Positions 25,198-33,935 of a stretch of DNA of 64,000 bases are shown here, piece by piece. The position numbers and the translations under genes are program-made. How positions within the stretch are numbered: position 1 is the stretch's first letter; each line of letters opens with the position of its first letter. Origin of the DNA: Amia ocellicauda (taxonomy: Eukaryota; Chordata; Actinopteri; Amiiformes; Amiidae); contig NC_089851.1 in NCBI RefSeq assembly GCF_036373705.1, forward strand, positions 52,054,812 to 52,118,811. Reading direction: 5' to 3'. The notes beneath the pieces are model-generated. The model had not been told where the DNA came from. It did no database searches and saw nothing but the letters and a program-made list of their open reading frames with translations.

Positions 25198-26158
25198 AGG
25201 ACTCTCCCATTCCCCAGTGCCTACACTCAGGCGTAAGAAACAAAACAAAACAAAACAAAACAAAACAAAACAAAACAAAACAAAACAAAACAAAACAAAA
25301 CAAAACAAAACAAAACAAAACAAAACAAAACAAAACAAAATCTGGATGCAGGCTGCAACAAAGGAAGCACACAGAGGTGAAAACGTAAGGTTGACGGGAG
25401 CAACAAGCTCCCTGTTGCGACTGTCCAGGGGCGGCAATGGGAATTGGACGTTAGGTAAGTAGCATAGTAGCATAACAGCAGATCACGGACCACTGTCAAT
25501 CAGATGCTTGCCTTTCCGTCCATCCATCCATCTATCTATCTATCTATCTATCTATCTATGACTCTCGATATCTAACTCTCTTGCTTGCTATCGCTCCCCC
25601 AATGGTCAGTAGCATAGTAGCATAACAGCAGATCACGGACCACTGTCAATCAGATGCTTGCCTTGCCGTCCATCCATCCATCCATCTATGACTCTCGATA
25701 TCTAACTCTCTTGCTTGCTATCGCTCCCCCAATGGTCAGTAGCATAGTAGCATAACAGCAGATCACGGACCACTGTCAATCAGATGCTTGCCTTGCCGTC
25801 CATCCATCCATCCATCTATCTATCTATCTATCTATGACTCTCCATATCTAACTCTCTTGCTTGCTATCGCTCCCCCAATGGTCAGTAGCATAGTAGCATA
25901 ACAGCAGATCACGGACCACTGTCAATCAGATGCTTGCCTTGCCATCCATCCATCTATCTATCTATCTATCTAGCTATCTATCTAGCTATTTAGCTAGCTA
26001 TCAATCTATGACTCTCAATATCTAACTCTCTTGCTTGCTATCGCTCCCCCAATGGTCACGTATGTTGCATTCAACGACAAAGAAAATCGTGTGCTGGCAA
26101 TGATTTCTGGCAACTGTGAAGGAACTGCACGACTGCAGCAAGCACAACACCTCCGTCT

Positions 26159-26232
26159 GTGTCTGTGGCGCAATCGGTCAGCGTGTTCGGCTGTTAACCG
26201 AAAGAATGGTGGTTTGAATCCACCCAGGGACG
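26159..26232 (+). tRNA. tRNA-Asn(GTT), copy 18
   Basis: Shares the AGAAT variable loop with copy 14. Last Asn gene of the array. Confidence 0.87.
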
Positions 26233-26396
26233 GCCCACTTTTCCCCCCGCCCCTTGTTATTGTTTCTACTTCTGGCGGTCACCTTGCCAGACTGCGGCTA
26301 CAGTAACCTTAAGCTGCTTGCTGCGGACGGCCATCTTGGAAAAATGTATTGAGCGTTTAGAAACTTCCTTTCCATTGCCTAGGCCAACATAAACCA

Positions 26397-26470
26397 AGGC
26401 ACTGCTAGGAGTCGAACCCAGGGTTTCCTGTTTACGAGACAGGCGCTTTGACCAACTAAGCCACGGTGCC
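26397..26470 (-). tRNA. tRNA-Thr(CGT), copy 18
   Basis: Body as at 3694, with the CCCAATGCC flank of copy 14. (CAAAA)18 at 26514..26603 lacks the CGAAA end of copy 14, so the two differ downstream of the tract. Confidence 0.87.
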
Positions 26471-26985
26471 AGGACTCTCCCATTCCCCAATGCCTACACT
26501 CAGGCGTAAGAAACAAAACAAAACAAAACAAAACAAAACAAAACAAAACAAAACAAAACAAAACAAAACAAAACAAAACAAAACAAAACAAAACAAAACA
26601 AAATCTGGATGCAGGCTGCAACAAAGGAAGCACACAGAGGTGAAAACGTAAGGTTGACGGGAGCAACAAGCTCCCTGTTGCGACTGTCCAGGGGCGGCAA
26701 TGGGAATTGGACGTTAGGTAAGTAGCATAGTAGCATAACAGCAGATCACGGACCACTGTCAATCAGATGCTTGCCTTTCCGTCCATCCATCCATCTATCT
26801 ATCTATCTATGACTCTCGATATCTAACTCTCTTGCTTGCTATCGCTCCCCCAATGGTCAGTAGCATAGTAGCATAACAGCAGATCACGGACCACTGTCAA
26901 TCAGATGCTTGCCTTGCCGTCCATACATCCATCTATCTATGACTCTCCATATCTAACTCTCTTGCTTGCTATCGCTCCCCCAATG

Positions 26986-27241
26986 ACAGGCATTCCCGCA
27001 TGACAGGCGGGGATACTCACCACTATACTAACGAGGAGCCGGGCTTGCCACCTCCCACCTTCTCCGCCCCCACATCTTTCGCCACGCCCCTTTCCGATTC
27101 TGAATGTCTCAGGGCAAGGCGAGGGCAGCATCGCTGCCTCCCCTGCCTGCTTTATTCCACCTTGTTAGTGTCCTTCGGTCAGCTCAGGCTCCGGAAAGCA
27201 GTCCTGGACCGCGACCCGTTGCGCTAGGGCCCCGCCGGGCA
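26986..27241. other. Array-edge spacer
   Basis: GC-richer, apparently unique DNA between the last monomer (ending CCCCCAATG) and tRNA-Leu. No gene or repeat recognised. Confidence 0.5.
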
Positions 27242-27324
27242 GTCAGGATGGCCGAGCGGTCTAAGGCGCTGCGTTCAGGTCGCAGTCTCCCCTGGAGGTG
27301 TGGGTTCGAATCTCACTTCTGACA
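27242..27324 (+). tRNA. tRNA-Leu(CAG)
   Basis: The sequence closely matches vertebrate tRNA-Leu(CAG). It has acceptor GTCAGGA/TTCTGAC (one G-T wobble), A box TGGCCGAGCGG and anticodon loop TTCAGGT with stem CTGCG/CGCAG. The long variable arm is built on CTCCCCTGGAG, the B box is GGTTCGAATCT and the discriminator is A. All stems pair. It would decode CUG. It lies 256 bp beyond the satellite and looks functional. Confidence 0.93.
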
Positions 27325-27338
27325 ACAGTGTGTGCTCC

Positions 27339-27343
27339 TTTTT
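27339..27343 (+). terminator. Pol III terminator of tRNA-Leu
   Basis: TTTTT lies 14 nt after the gene and is followed by a small palindrome, CCCGTTTGAAACGGG. Confidence 0.75.
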
Positions 27344-27441
27344 GCCCCGTTTGAAACGGGTCAAGGATGGCGCCCTCCCTGGTCCTTTCAGCACGTGAGC
27401 CAAAAAACGAACGCTTCAGTGACTGCGAAGCGGGGCCAAGC

Positions 27442-27512
27442 GGGCTCGTCCGGGAGTTGAAGCCAGGGCCTCTCGCACCCGAAGCGAGAATCATACCCTA
27501 GACCAACGAGCC
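27442..27512 (-). pseudogene. tRNA-Pro(CGG)-like, decayed
   Basis: Close to vertebrate tRNA-Pro over the acceptor (GGCTCGT/ACGAGCC) and anticodon arm (loop TTCGGGT, anticodon CGG). It is one base short in the D loop and has a damaged B box (GCTTCAACTCC), with the last T-stem pair lost. Probably a pseudogene or the tRNA part of a repeat; the flanks recur around 28030..28101. Confidence 0.65.
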
Positions 27513-27780
27513 AAGTTAACGGACGGTGTCGCAGTTTCTGCTGGGCAAGCACGTAACTGCTTGGGGCAGACCAGGAGACCTACGCTCACTGACTGATAGC
27601 ATGGACTGTAGCGCTGACGTGTCTTTCCAGAACGGTAACCCCATCCCCAGTGAGACAGCACTGAGAGCATGGTTCAGCAGGCCCGCAAACAACTGAAAAG
27701 AATGCCTCTCCTTGGGTGCAGCTCAGGTGTACACGTTCAGCAAAGGTCTCCATAATAAGCCGGCAAACCACATTTCGTCC
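27513..27780. other. Non-coding spacer
   Basis: No recognised feature except its first ~60 bp (ending AAGCACGTAACTGCTTG), which recur near 28105..28160. Confidence 0.4.
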
Positions 27781-27975
27781 TCCTCCTCCTCAACAACACA
27801 CTACATGTCCTCCTCCTCCTCAACAACAACAACAACAACAACAACAAACTTGTAAAATACACATTTTCTTTAAAGAAAACAAAACACACAGGTGACAGTC
27901 TGATTTCCCATCAGCTATACAGGCAACAGTATCTGAGGTCAATAGCCCTCCTTTGTGCAGAGGAGCCCAGAAGCC
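27781..27975 (+). repeat. Inverted-pair repeat, left arm
   Basis: It consists of a TCC-rich tract, CAACAACACACTACATGTCC, a (CAA)n microsatellite at about 27821..27847, then ~120 bp containing GACAGTCTGATTTCCC and TGCAGAGGAGCCCA. Its reverse complement occurs at 32332..32518 with estimated identity of about 85%. Each arm sits beside a tRNA-Pro-like sequence. Confidence 0.85.
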
Positions 27976-28029
27976 AGCCTTCAAGAGCAAATGAACAAAC
28001 ACTTCAGTGACTGCAAAGCAGGGCCATGT

Positions 28030-28101
28030 GGGCTCGTCCTGGAGTTGAACCCAGGGCCTCTCACACCCTCAGCAAGAATCATACCCCTAGACGAACGAGC
28101 C
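28030..28101 (-). pseudogene. tRNA-Pro-like, decayed (anticodon AGG)
   Basis: A 72-nt Pro-type sequence with intact acceptor pairing, anticodon loop TGAGGGT and a near-normal B box (GGTTCAACTCC). The anticodon stem is weakened to wobbles. Flanks on both sides align with those of the copy at 27442, so the two form a tandem duplication. Confidence 0.6.
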
Positions 28102-28674
28102 AAGCTAATAGGCAGTATTGCATGTTCTCCTGGGAAGCACGTAACTGCTTGAGGCAGACTCTCACCTGATCACCACATGTGGTTACACTTTAAGAAGGGG
28201 TGAGTTTAAGGTCATCGGTAACATCACAAAGGTTGGCAGCATTTTACATGAATATGTAAAGTAAAAAACACACACTACATGTAAATAAGCCATACTACTT
28301 GTTTAGTGTATGTAAGCTCGTTCTGTAATCATACATCATCCATACTAGTATTTAATAATTTAATTAACTATACACAAACTACTTGGTCAATTCACTCTTG
28401 TTACCGTGTAATTACAGTGCAAGTAAATTGTAATAATTGTAGCATTGTATATTGGGCCATATTTTACATGTAACTATATATTTCATATTTGTCCAATTAA
28501 TGTACATTTGTTTTTGTTTTTTTTAGCTGGTACCAAAACATTGGTCTCTGGAACTAAAAGGTCGGAAATTGGAAGAACTATTAATGACAAATGAATGACC
28601 GCTGATACAAGTAAATAGTGTTTCCTCAAATCTAAAGTGAGACCTTTTTGAATGAATCTGTAATACATGCCCTA
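28102..28674. other. AT-rich non-coding DNA
   Basis: No gene-like frame or recognised repeat beyond the short duplicated flank at its start. Confidence 0.4.
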
Positions 28675-29827
28675 TACACTCACCTAAAGGATTATTAGGA
28701 ACACCTGTTCAATTTCTCATTAATGCAATTATCTAACCAACCAATCACATGGCAGTTGCTTCAATGCATTTAGGGGTGTGGTCCTGGTCAAGACAATCTC
28801 CTGAACTCCAAACTGAATGTCTGAATGGGAAAGAAAGGTGATTTAAGCCATTTTGAGCGTGGCATGGTTGTTGGTGCCAGACGGGCCGGTCTGAGTATTT
28901 CACAATCTGCTCAGTTACTGGGATTTTCACGCACAACCATTTCTAGGGTTTACAAAGAATGGTGTGAAAAGGGAGAAACATCCAGTATGCGGCAGTCCTG
29001 TGGGCGAAAATGCCTTGTTGATGCTAGAGGTCAGAGGAGAATGGGCCGACTGATTCAAGCTGATAGAAGAGCAACTTTGCCTGAAATAACCACTCGTTAC
29101 AACCGAGGTATGCAGCAAAGCATTTGTGAAGCCACAACACGTACAACCTTGAGGCGGATGGGCTACAACAGCAGAAGACCCCACCGGGTACCACTCATCT
29201 CCACTACAAATAGGAAAAAGAGGCTACAATTTGCACAAGCCTGGTCTGATGAGTCTCGATTTCTGTTGAGACATTCAGATGGTAGAGTCAGAATTTGGCG
29301 TAAACAGAATGAGAACATGGATCCATCATGCCTTGTTACCACTGTGCAGGCTGGTGGTGGTGGTGTAATGGTGTGGGGGATGTTTTCTTGGCACACTTTA
29401 TGCCCCTTAGTGCCAATTGGGCATCGTTTAAATGCCACGGCCTACCTGAGCATTGTTTCTGACCATGTCCATCCCTTTATGACCACCATGTACCCATCCT
29501 CTGATGGCTACTTCCAGCAGGATAATGCACCATGTCACAAAGGTCGAATCATTTCAAATTGGTTTCTTGAACATGACAATGAGTTCACTGTACTAAACTG
29601 GCCCCCACAGTCACCAGATCTCAACCCAATAGAGCATCTTTGGGATGTGGTGGAAAGGGAGCTTCGTGCCCTGGATGTGCATCCCACAAATCTCCATCAA
29701 TTGCAAGATGCTATCCTATCAATATGGGCCAACATTTCTAAAGAATGCTTTCAGCACCTTGTTGAATCAATGCCACGTAGAATTAAGGCAGTTCTGAAGG
29801 CAAAAGGGGGTCAAACACCAAGTGAGT
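28675..29827 (+). mobile_element. Tc1/mariner element with a DD36E-type catalytic triad, 3' end truncated
   Basis: The left end begins TACACTCACCTAAAGG beside a TA, the terminus of a Tc1-like family widespread in fish. Transposase homology stops near 29815. No matching right terminal repeat follows, although AGTGAGTA at 29820..29827 may be its last few bases brought close by an internal loss. In this form the element cannot be mobilised. Confidence 0.85.
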
Positions 29828-29958
29828 ACCAAGTGAAATCTATTAAAGTATTGAAGTATCCCAATGTTTTAAGTTACACTTCATGTATACATGTGTTTGG
29901 AAGTTTATCCAAATATATTCTACCAGTATATTTAGAATGCAACATTTTTGCAGTCTAA
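28825..29958 (+). pseudogene. Tc1-like transposase, DD36E spacing, long ORF with an in-frame gap
   Basis: A 377-codon open frame. Residues 1-110 carry the paired-like DNA-binding region (SHFERGMVVGARRAG, then LLGFSRTTISRVYKEW). The catalytic domain has SDESRF, QQDNAPCH and NPIEHLWD. From D (29521) to E (29632) is 37 codons, so 36 residues lie between them, a DD36E layout rather than the DD34E of most Tc1. Relative to relatives, about 14 residues are missing in frame just before WSDESRF. The last ~45 codons, after KAKGG, are read through non-transposon AT-rich DNA. Uninterrupted coding suggests a fairly recent copy, but the missing 3' terminus and the gap argue that it is dead. Confidence 0.88.
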
Positions 29959-30380
29959 TATATTCACAGTATACAATACATGCAATATGAGATTGTTGTG
30001 TATTTAGCAGTATACTAAATGTATATTATAAGGGGACATATATGTATGCATTTTTATATATTTAGTATAAAATACATGTGTAGATGTTACAGTATATTTG
30101 CATATAATTATAGATATATTAAAAACAAGTTTACATATAATTCTGAATATACTTAAGTTATATTAAGCAATATTTGTATTGTATAATATAGTGTATTTGA
30201 CCATATTTCTGTATCAAGTAACATACTAAAACTGCAATTGATATTTAAAAGTATATTTTCACCATATATTATAAAATGGTATGCACATTTATAAAACATA
30301 TTAATACATTAAAATACATTTCATATTTCAGAATATTATATATTTTTAAATATTTTATTTTTGTAAGGGTATCTTCCATA
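29828..30380. other. AT-rich DNA dense in TATAT words
   Basis: Strongly AT-rich, with AGTATATT/AATATACT words recurring irregularly. It could be a decayed tandem repeat. No gene seen. Confidence 0.4.
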
Positions 30381-30381
30381 A

Positions 30382-30567
30382 ATGCAGTTTTACCAAACAA
30401 AGGAAAACCAGGAAAGGTTGGTGGAGGAGATTACGCAGTTTTGGCAGCCCATTCTGAAACCCACTGCAGAATATATTCTGGCAGGAGGTCTGATTAAAAT
30501 ACTGGAAAATCTTCAATCAAAGTCAAGAAATGTGTCAAAAGGCTTCCAGTTTCCTTTCCTGCCATGA
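30382..30567 (+). other. Isolated 61-codon ORF, possible exon fragment
   Basis: The frame has balanced composition within AT-rich surroundings (QERLVEEITQFWQPILKP, ILAGGLIKILENLQS). I do not recognise it. There is no clear splice acceptor at its start. It may be a remnant of a gene or of the AAATAAGTAA-bearing repeat that follows. Confidence 0.2.
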
Positions 30568-30609
30568 GAAGTATGCTGATTTCAGAACCTCTATGAAGTA
30601 GATTCCTTA

Positions 30610-30890
30610 TTTTTCAAAAAATAAGTAATGGTTATTTTTTTCACTGTTTCCTCAATATATTAATAATAAACTGTTTTATTTTTTTCTGCAAAATAAGTAA
30701 AGTTTACTTATTTATTTCTGGTTCCTGTTTTTTTTTTTTTTAAATAAGTAATGGTTATTTATTTTTATCTTTATTGTTTATTACTTTTTCTGTGAATTCT
30801 GATTCTAGCAGTATGAAGAAATAAGTAATAGTTACTTATTCCTTATTTCTGTTTCCCTGTTTTTTCACAAAATAAGTAATGGTTATTTCA
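30610..30890. repeat. Degenerate repeat of AAATAAGTAATGGTTATTT
   Basis: Five diverged copies of an ~18-bp word, about 60-75 bp apart and separated by T-rich tracts. Related copies reappear at about 32225..32300 past the fold-back element, so both stretches probably belong to one interrupted repeat. Confidence 0.6.
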
Positions 30891-30973
30891 AAAATCCCTG
30901 TTTACAAATGTAAGGACTTATAGGACAACAGCATTACATACAGATAGATAACATACATTAGTTATTATGCTAA

Positions 30974-31084
30974 CAAGTGTCCATTATAAACAATCTATTA
31001 ACAAATTATTGATTATGTTATTGTTATATGATTATTACAAATTATAAATATATTAGACATTTTTATTTAAACATTTTTGCTATA
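30974..31084 (+). repeat. Fold-back element, left arm
   Basis: Begins AAGTGTCCATTATAAACAAT and ends TTTTTGCTATA. Its reverse complement is at 31447..31548, with a few small indels. Confidence 0.85.
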
Positions 31085-31085
31085 C

Positions 31086-31335
31086 TATGTAGTTTGCATG
31101 TTCTCCCCGTGTCCACGTGGGTTTCCTCCCACCGTCCAAAGACATGTGGGTTAGGTTAATTGGCTTCTCTAAATTGCCCTGTATGTGGGTGTGTCTGCGT
31201 GTGTGTGTGTGTGTGTTGCCCAGCGATGGACTGGGGTCCCGTCCTGGGTGTATTCCTGCCTTGTGCCCTTTGCCTGCCGGGATCAGTGCTCGGCGACCTT
31301 CGCCAGGATAACTGGTTTCAAAAATGGATGGATAA
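31086..31335 (+). repeat. Fish SINE / L2-tail-type repeat between the fold-back arms
   Basis: Contains GCATGTTCTCCCCGTGTCCA, a GTGGGTTTCCTCC motif, CCAAAGACATG, then GATGGACTGGGGTCCCGTCC and an ATGGATGGATAA end. This is the conserved body and tail of a repeat common in fish. A (GT)n expansion sits at about 31197..31216. A related 5' part lies at 36395..36560. Confidence 0.75.
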
Positions 31336-31446
31336 TAGCAGCAATTAACTGGCATGGCAGTTAATGATAATAGATTGATATCGGTGTGCAAATGTCATGT
31401 TATTATACCCTTTATTAAATATGTTATTAAATACCTTAAAACATAT

Positions 31447-31548
31447 TATAGCAAAAAAGTTTAAAAATGTCTAATATATTTATAATTTGTAAAATTAATC
31501 ATATAATAATAACATAACATGTTAATAGATTGTTTATAATGGACACTT
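31447..31548 (-). repeat. Fold-back element, right arm
   Basis: Reverse complement of 30974..31084. The arms enclose ~360 bp, most of it the SINE-like repeat, so this looks like a palindromic MITE with a later insertion. Confidence 0.85.
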
Positions 31549-32331
31549 AAAATAAAGCATTACCATTATTCTTAATACATGGATACAAGATAATCAACAA
31601 CATGGGAGGGCTTGAGAATCTGCTATGGCTTTGTGCAAGGAAATTTGGCACTGAATAAATGTTGGCTACGGCAAACATGCGCTGCTGTACAGGCTGACAG
31701 AGACACTGTGATGCATTTCTTCAATGAGTGATGCTTACTTAATCTTTATTTCCATTTCCCAGTTTAAGGACACTTATCTCTACAGCATTACTTCAGTAGT
31801 TCACGCAGCCCCCTATAGAAGTCAGCGGAAGATGTAGTGATTGAAGTAATGGAGGTATCTTGGCCTGTACACACTTGGCAGAGGGAACGACAGCCTGGCC
31901 ATGGAACACCTACCCCCAGCTCCATCTTGAGATTAGCGAGAGGCAGCAGTGATGCAGCGCTATGGAGCCTACAGCGCAGGGAAGGGACTTAATGCGTGGT
32001 ATCTCTGATGTAGTGCTTGTGTGTTTTTCAGGTCTTTTCTATAATGTGCTTTCTGTATTGTCATAAACCCCTGGCACTTTTTGTCACTGTTACTCTATAT
32101 TGTTTTGAATTACATTCATAAAGAAAATAAAACGAAAAATCTCTAATAGTGTGTGTCTCAATGGTTGTGTTTGTTCATACATCGATAAAAAACGTTTGGA
32201 AATACTATGAAAAGTAAAATGTAGATAACAAATAAGTAATCATAAGTTATTTCTGTGTCCTATTCTGTAAAAAATAAGAAATGATTAGGCCTACTTATTA
32301 AGTGGTTACTGAACAGTGTGCTCTCTGTCAA
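31549..32331. other. Non-coding DNA with a 3'-UTR-like stretch
   Basis: No recognised gene. The segment around 31740..32150 is less AT-rich and ends with AATAAA near 32128, so a decayed transcript end is possible but unsupported. Confidence 0.25.
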
Positions 32332-32518
32332 AAGCCAGCTTTTGGGCTCCTCTGCACAAGAGGGCTTTTGACCTCAGATGCTGTTGCCTGTGCAGCTGAA
32401 GGGAAATCAGACTGTCATCTGTGTGTTTTTCTATAAAAAAAATGTGTATTATGCAAGTTTGTTGTGGTTGTTGAGGAGGAGGAGGAGGAGGACATGTAGT
32501 GTGTTGTTGAGGAGGAGA
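32332..32518 (-). repeat. Inverted-pair repeat, right arm
   Basis: Reverse complement of 27781..27975, with GAGGA runs, ACATGTAGTGTGTTGTTGAG and GGGAAATCAGACTGTC. The (CAA)n tract is contracted here. Confidence 0.85.
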
Positions 32519-32543
32519 ACTTTGTGAAGCCACTTGTTCAGTT

Positions 32544-32615
32544 GGCCCGTTGGTCTAGGAGTATGATTCTCACTTAGTGTGCGAGAGGTCCTGTGTTCAA
32601 CTCCTGAACGAGCCC
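32544..32615 (+). pseudogene. tRNA-Pro-like, decayed
   Basis: A Pro-type 72-mer beside the right arm, in the same relative position as the 27442 copy beside the left arm. The anticodon region reads TTAGTGT, so the Pro anticodon is lost. Acceptor and T stem contain mispairs. Confidence 0.6.
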
Positions 32616-32757
32616 TAGGGCATGAAGCCGTCTGGTTTCGTGGCTGGTGACGGTAGTCTTCTTGGGGTTGCTTTCCTCTACCTGCTTTCACATTATTGTT
32701 CATCTGCACTGTGAAGTGCTGTTAAATGAGTTTTGAATCATTTGGCTGAATCGGAGC

Positions 32758-33328
32758 AGATAACATAGCCCTAAACATTTCAGAATTCATCCTGCTGCTT
32801 TTGTCAAAAGTCAACCAGTTCTCTTGACAGCCATACATGCCCTTACCATAACACTACCTTCACCATGTTTCACAGATGAGGTGGTATGCTTCAGATCATG
32901 AGCAGTTCCTTCCCTTCTCCATACTCTTCTCTTCCCATCATTCTGGTACAAGTTGATCTTTGTCTCATCTGTACATAAGATGTTGTTCCAGAACTGTACA
33001 GGGTTCTTTAGATGTTTTTTGCCAAACTCTAATATGGTCTTCCCATTTCCTGTTTAAATACAGAGGGTTTACCACAAGATGTACTCTGGTGAAGTGTTCT
33101 CTTGATTGTTGACATTGACACAGATACACCTACCTCCTGGAGGGTATTCTTGATTTGGCCAACTGTTGTGAAGGGGTTTTCCTCACCAGGGAAAAAATTC
33201 TGTCATCCACCACAGTTGTTTTCCGTGGTGTTCATGGCCTTGTGGTGTTCCTCCGCTCACCAGTACGTTCTTATTAGTGGATTTGGCCCCACCTAATGTT
33301 TTTGCTCTCTGATTGGTTTGTTTTGATA
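32758..33328 (-). pseudogene. Tc1-like transposase fragment, part of a rearranged element
   Basis: Read on -, it gives recognisable but frame-broken Tc1 segments: QLAKSRIPS near 33165, then WRREGTAHDLKHTT and SSVKHGEGSVM near 32890. The 5' untranslated part (33240..33328, CCTAATGTTTTTGC on +) is present. Homology in this direction ends near 33328, where sequence of the opposite orientation begins. Confidence 0.7.
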
Positions 33329-33490
33329 TCTAAGGCAGAACACCCCAAGAACAAGCAGGATCTAAAGACAGCTGTAGTGCAGGCCTGGCATAGCATCACC
33401 AGGGAAGAAACCCAGCATCTGGTGATGTCTATGGGTTCCAGACTTCAGGCAGTCATTGACTGCAAAGGATTTGCAACTGATAGGGAGAAA
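33329..33490 (+). pseudogene. Tc1-like transposase C-terminus, opposite orientation
   Basis: Encodes NKQDLKTAVVQAWHSITREE, then LVMSMGSRLQAVIDCKGFAT, the usual C-terminal tail of a Tc1 transposase. After FAT the frame departs from the family ending (KY, stop) and runs into unrelated sequence until 33562. Confidence 0.85.
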
Positions 33491-33935
33491 TTTTACTCCC
33501 TCAATAAACAGGCGGACAAGGAATACTCAGGACCCGATTTAACTGAAATAATACCAAAATAGTTTATTCAGCTACAACTAAGTGCTCTGGAGATGGTCAG
33601 TCAGCAAGACACATCTAAGGTTTTTCTAAAGAACATGCTATCATATACAAGATGACTCCCTTTGGTTGCTGGGAAACTGGATGACGTCAATGATGTACCC
33701 CAAACTTGATCACAGACTTCTCCTTTGTCTTCTGTTTTCTCTATAGCCTTGGATGAAAATGTTTTTCTAAAAATCAGCTACACAGAACTACTGCACCTGT
33801 CCTCTGCGGAGCAATACACAAAGCTTAAATTCATACATGGGCTACACAATCTTACTGCAACAATGGTGCAAATATATTTGGCATTCGGACAGGCCACTGT
33901 CCCGCATCACAACCAAGTATTGAAACTCACAATTT
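33491..33935. other. Unassigned insert within the Tc1 3' region
   Basis: About 440 bp not expected in this Tc1 type, lying between the C-terminal codons and the 3' untranslated region. It includes a TTTTCTCTATAG acceptor-like site at about 33738..33749 followed by a short open frame (LDENVFLKISYTELLHLSS). I do not recognise the product. Confidence 0.35.

Larger units (their letters stand above)
1..26985. repeat. Tandem satellite array carrying 18 tRNA-Asn/tRNA-Thr cassettes
   Basis: The array repeats a monomer with a constant core (TATCTAACTCTCTTGCTTGC, CGCTCCCCCAATGGTCAGTA, AGATCACGGACCACTGTCAA) followed by a CCAT/CTAT microsatellite of variable length. Every one to eleven monomers, one monomer is split after CAATGGTCA by a cassette of about 0.7 kb (1624..2321 in copy 1). 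The cassette holds convergent tRNA-Asn and tRNA-Thr genes and a (CAAAA)n tract. Each cassette is announced by a variant microsatellite rich in GCTAGCTAT. Cassette starts are spaced 0.96 to 1.73 kb apart. The array begins before the window and ends abruptly at 26985. I see no protein-coding potential; the open frames here read through repeats and tRNA genes. Confidence 0.97.
22537..26985 (+). repeat. 5.04-kb higher-order unit, copy B (cassettes 15-18), cut by the array end
   Basis: Repeats the order and private variants of 17498..22536 at offsets of 5039 to 5079 bp. The offsets differ mainly by (CAAAA)n length. The unit runs into the end of the array. Confidence 0.88.

Noticed and set aside
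1-26985. Regular spacing suggested a CRISPR-like array
   Set aside because: Units exceed 100 bp, spacers are microsatellites rather than unique sequence, and the context is a vertebrate nuclear genome.
27104-27322. 72-codon frame over the tRNA-Leu region
   Set aside because: It overlaps a well-formed tRNA gene and shows no protein-family resemblance.
31739-32130. Possible host 3' UTR ending in AATAAA
   Set aside because: There is no coding exon upstream, and AATAAA is frequent in this AT-rich DNA. Kept only as a note in the spacer entry.
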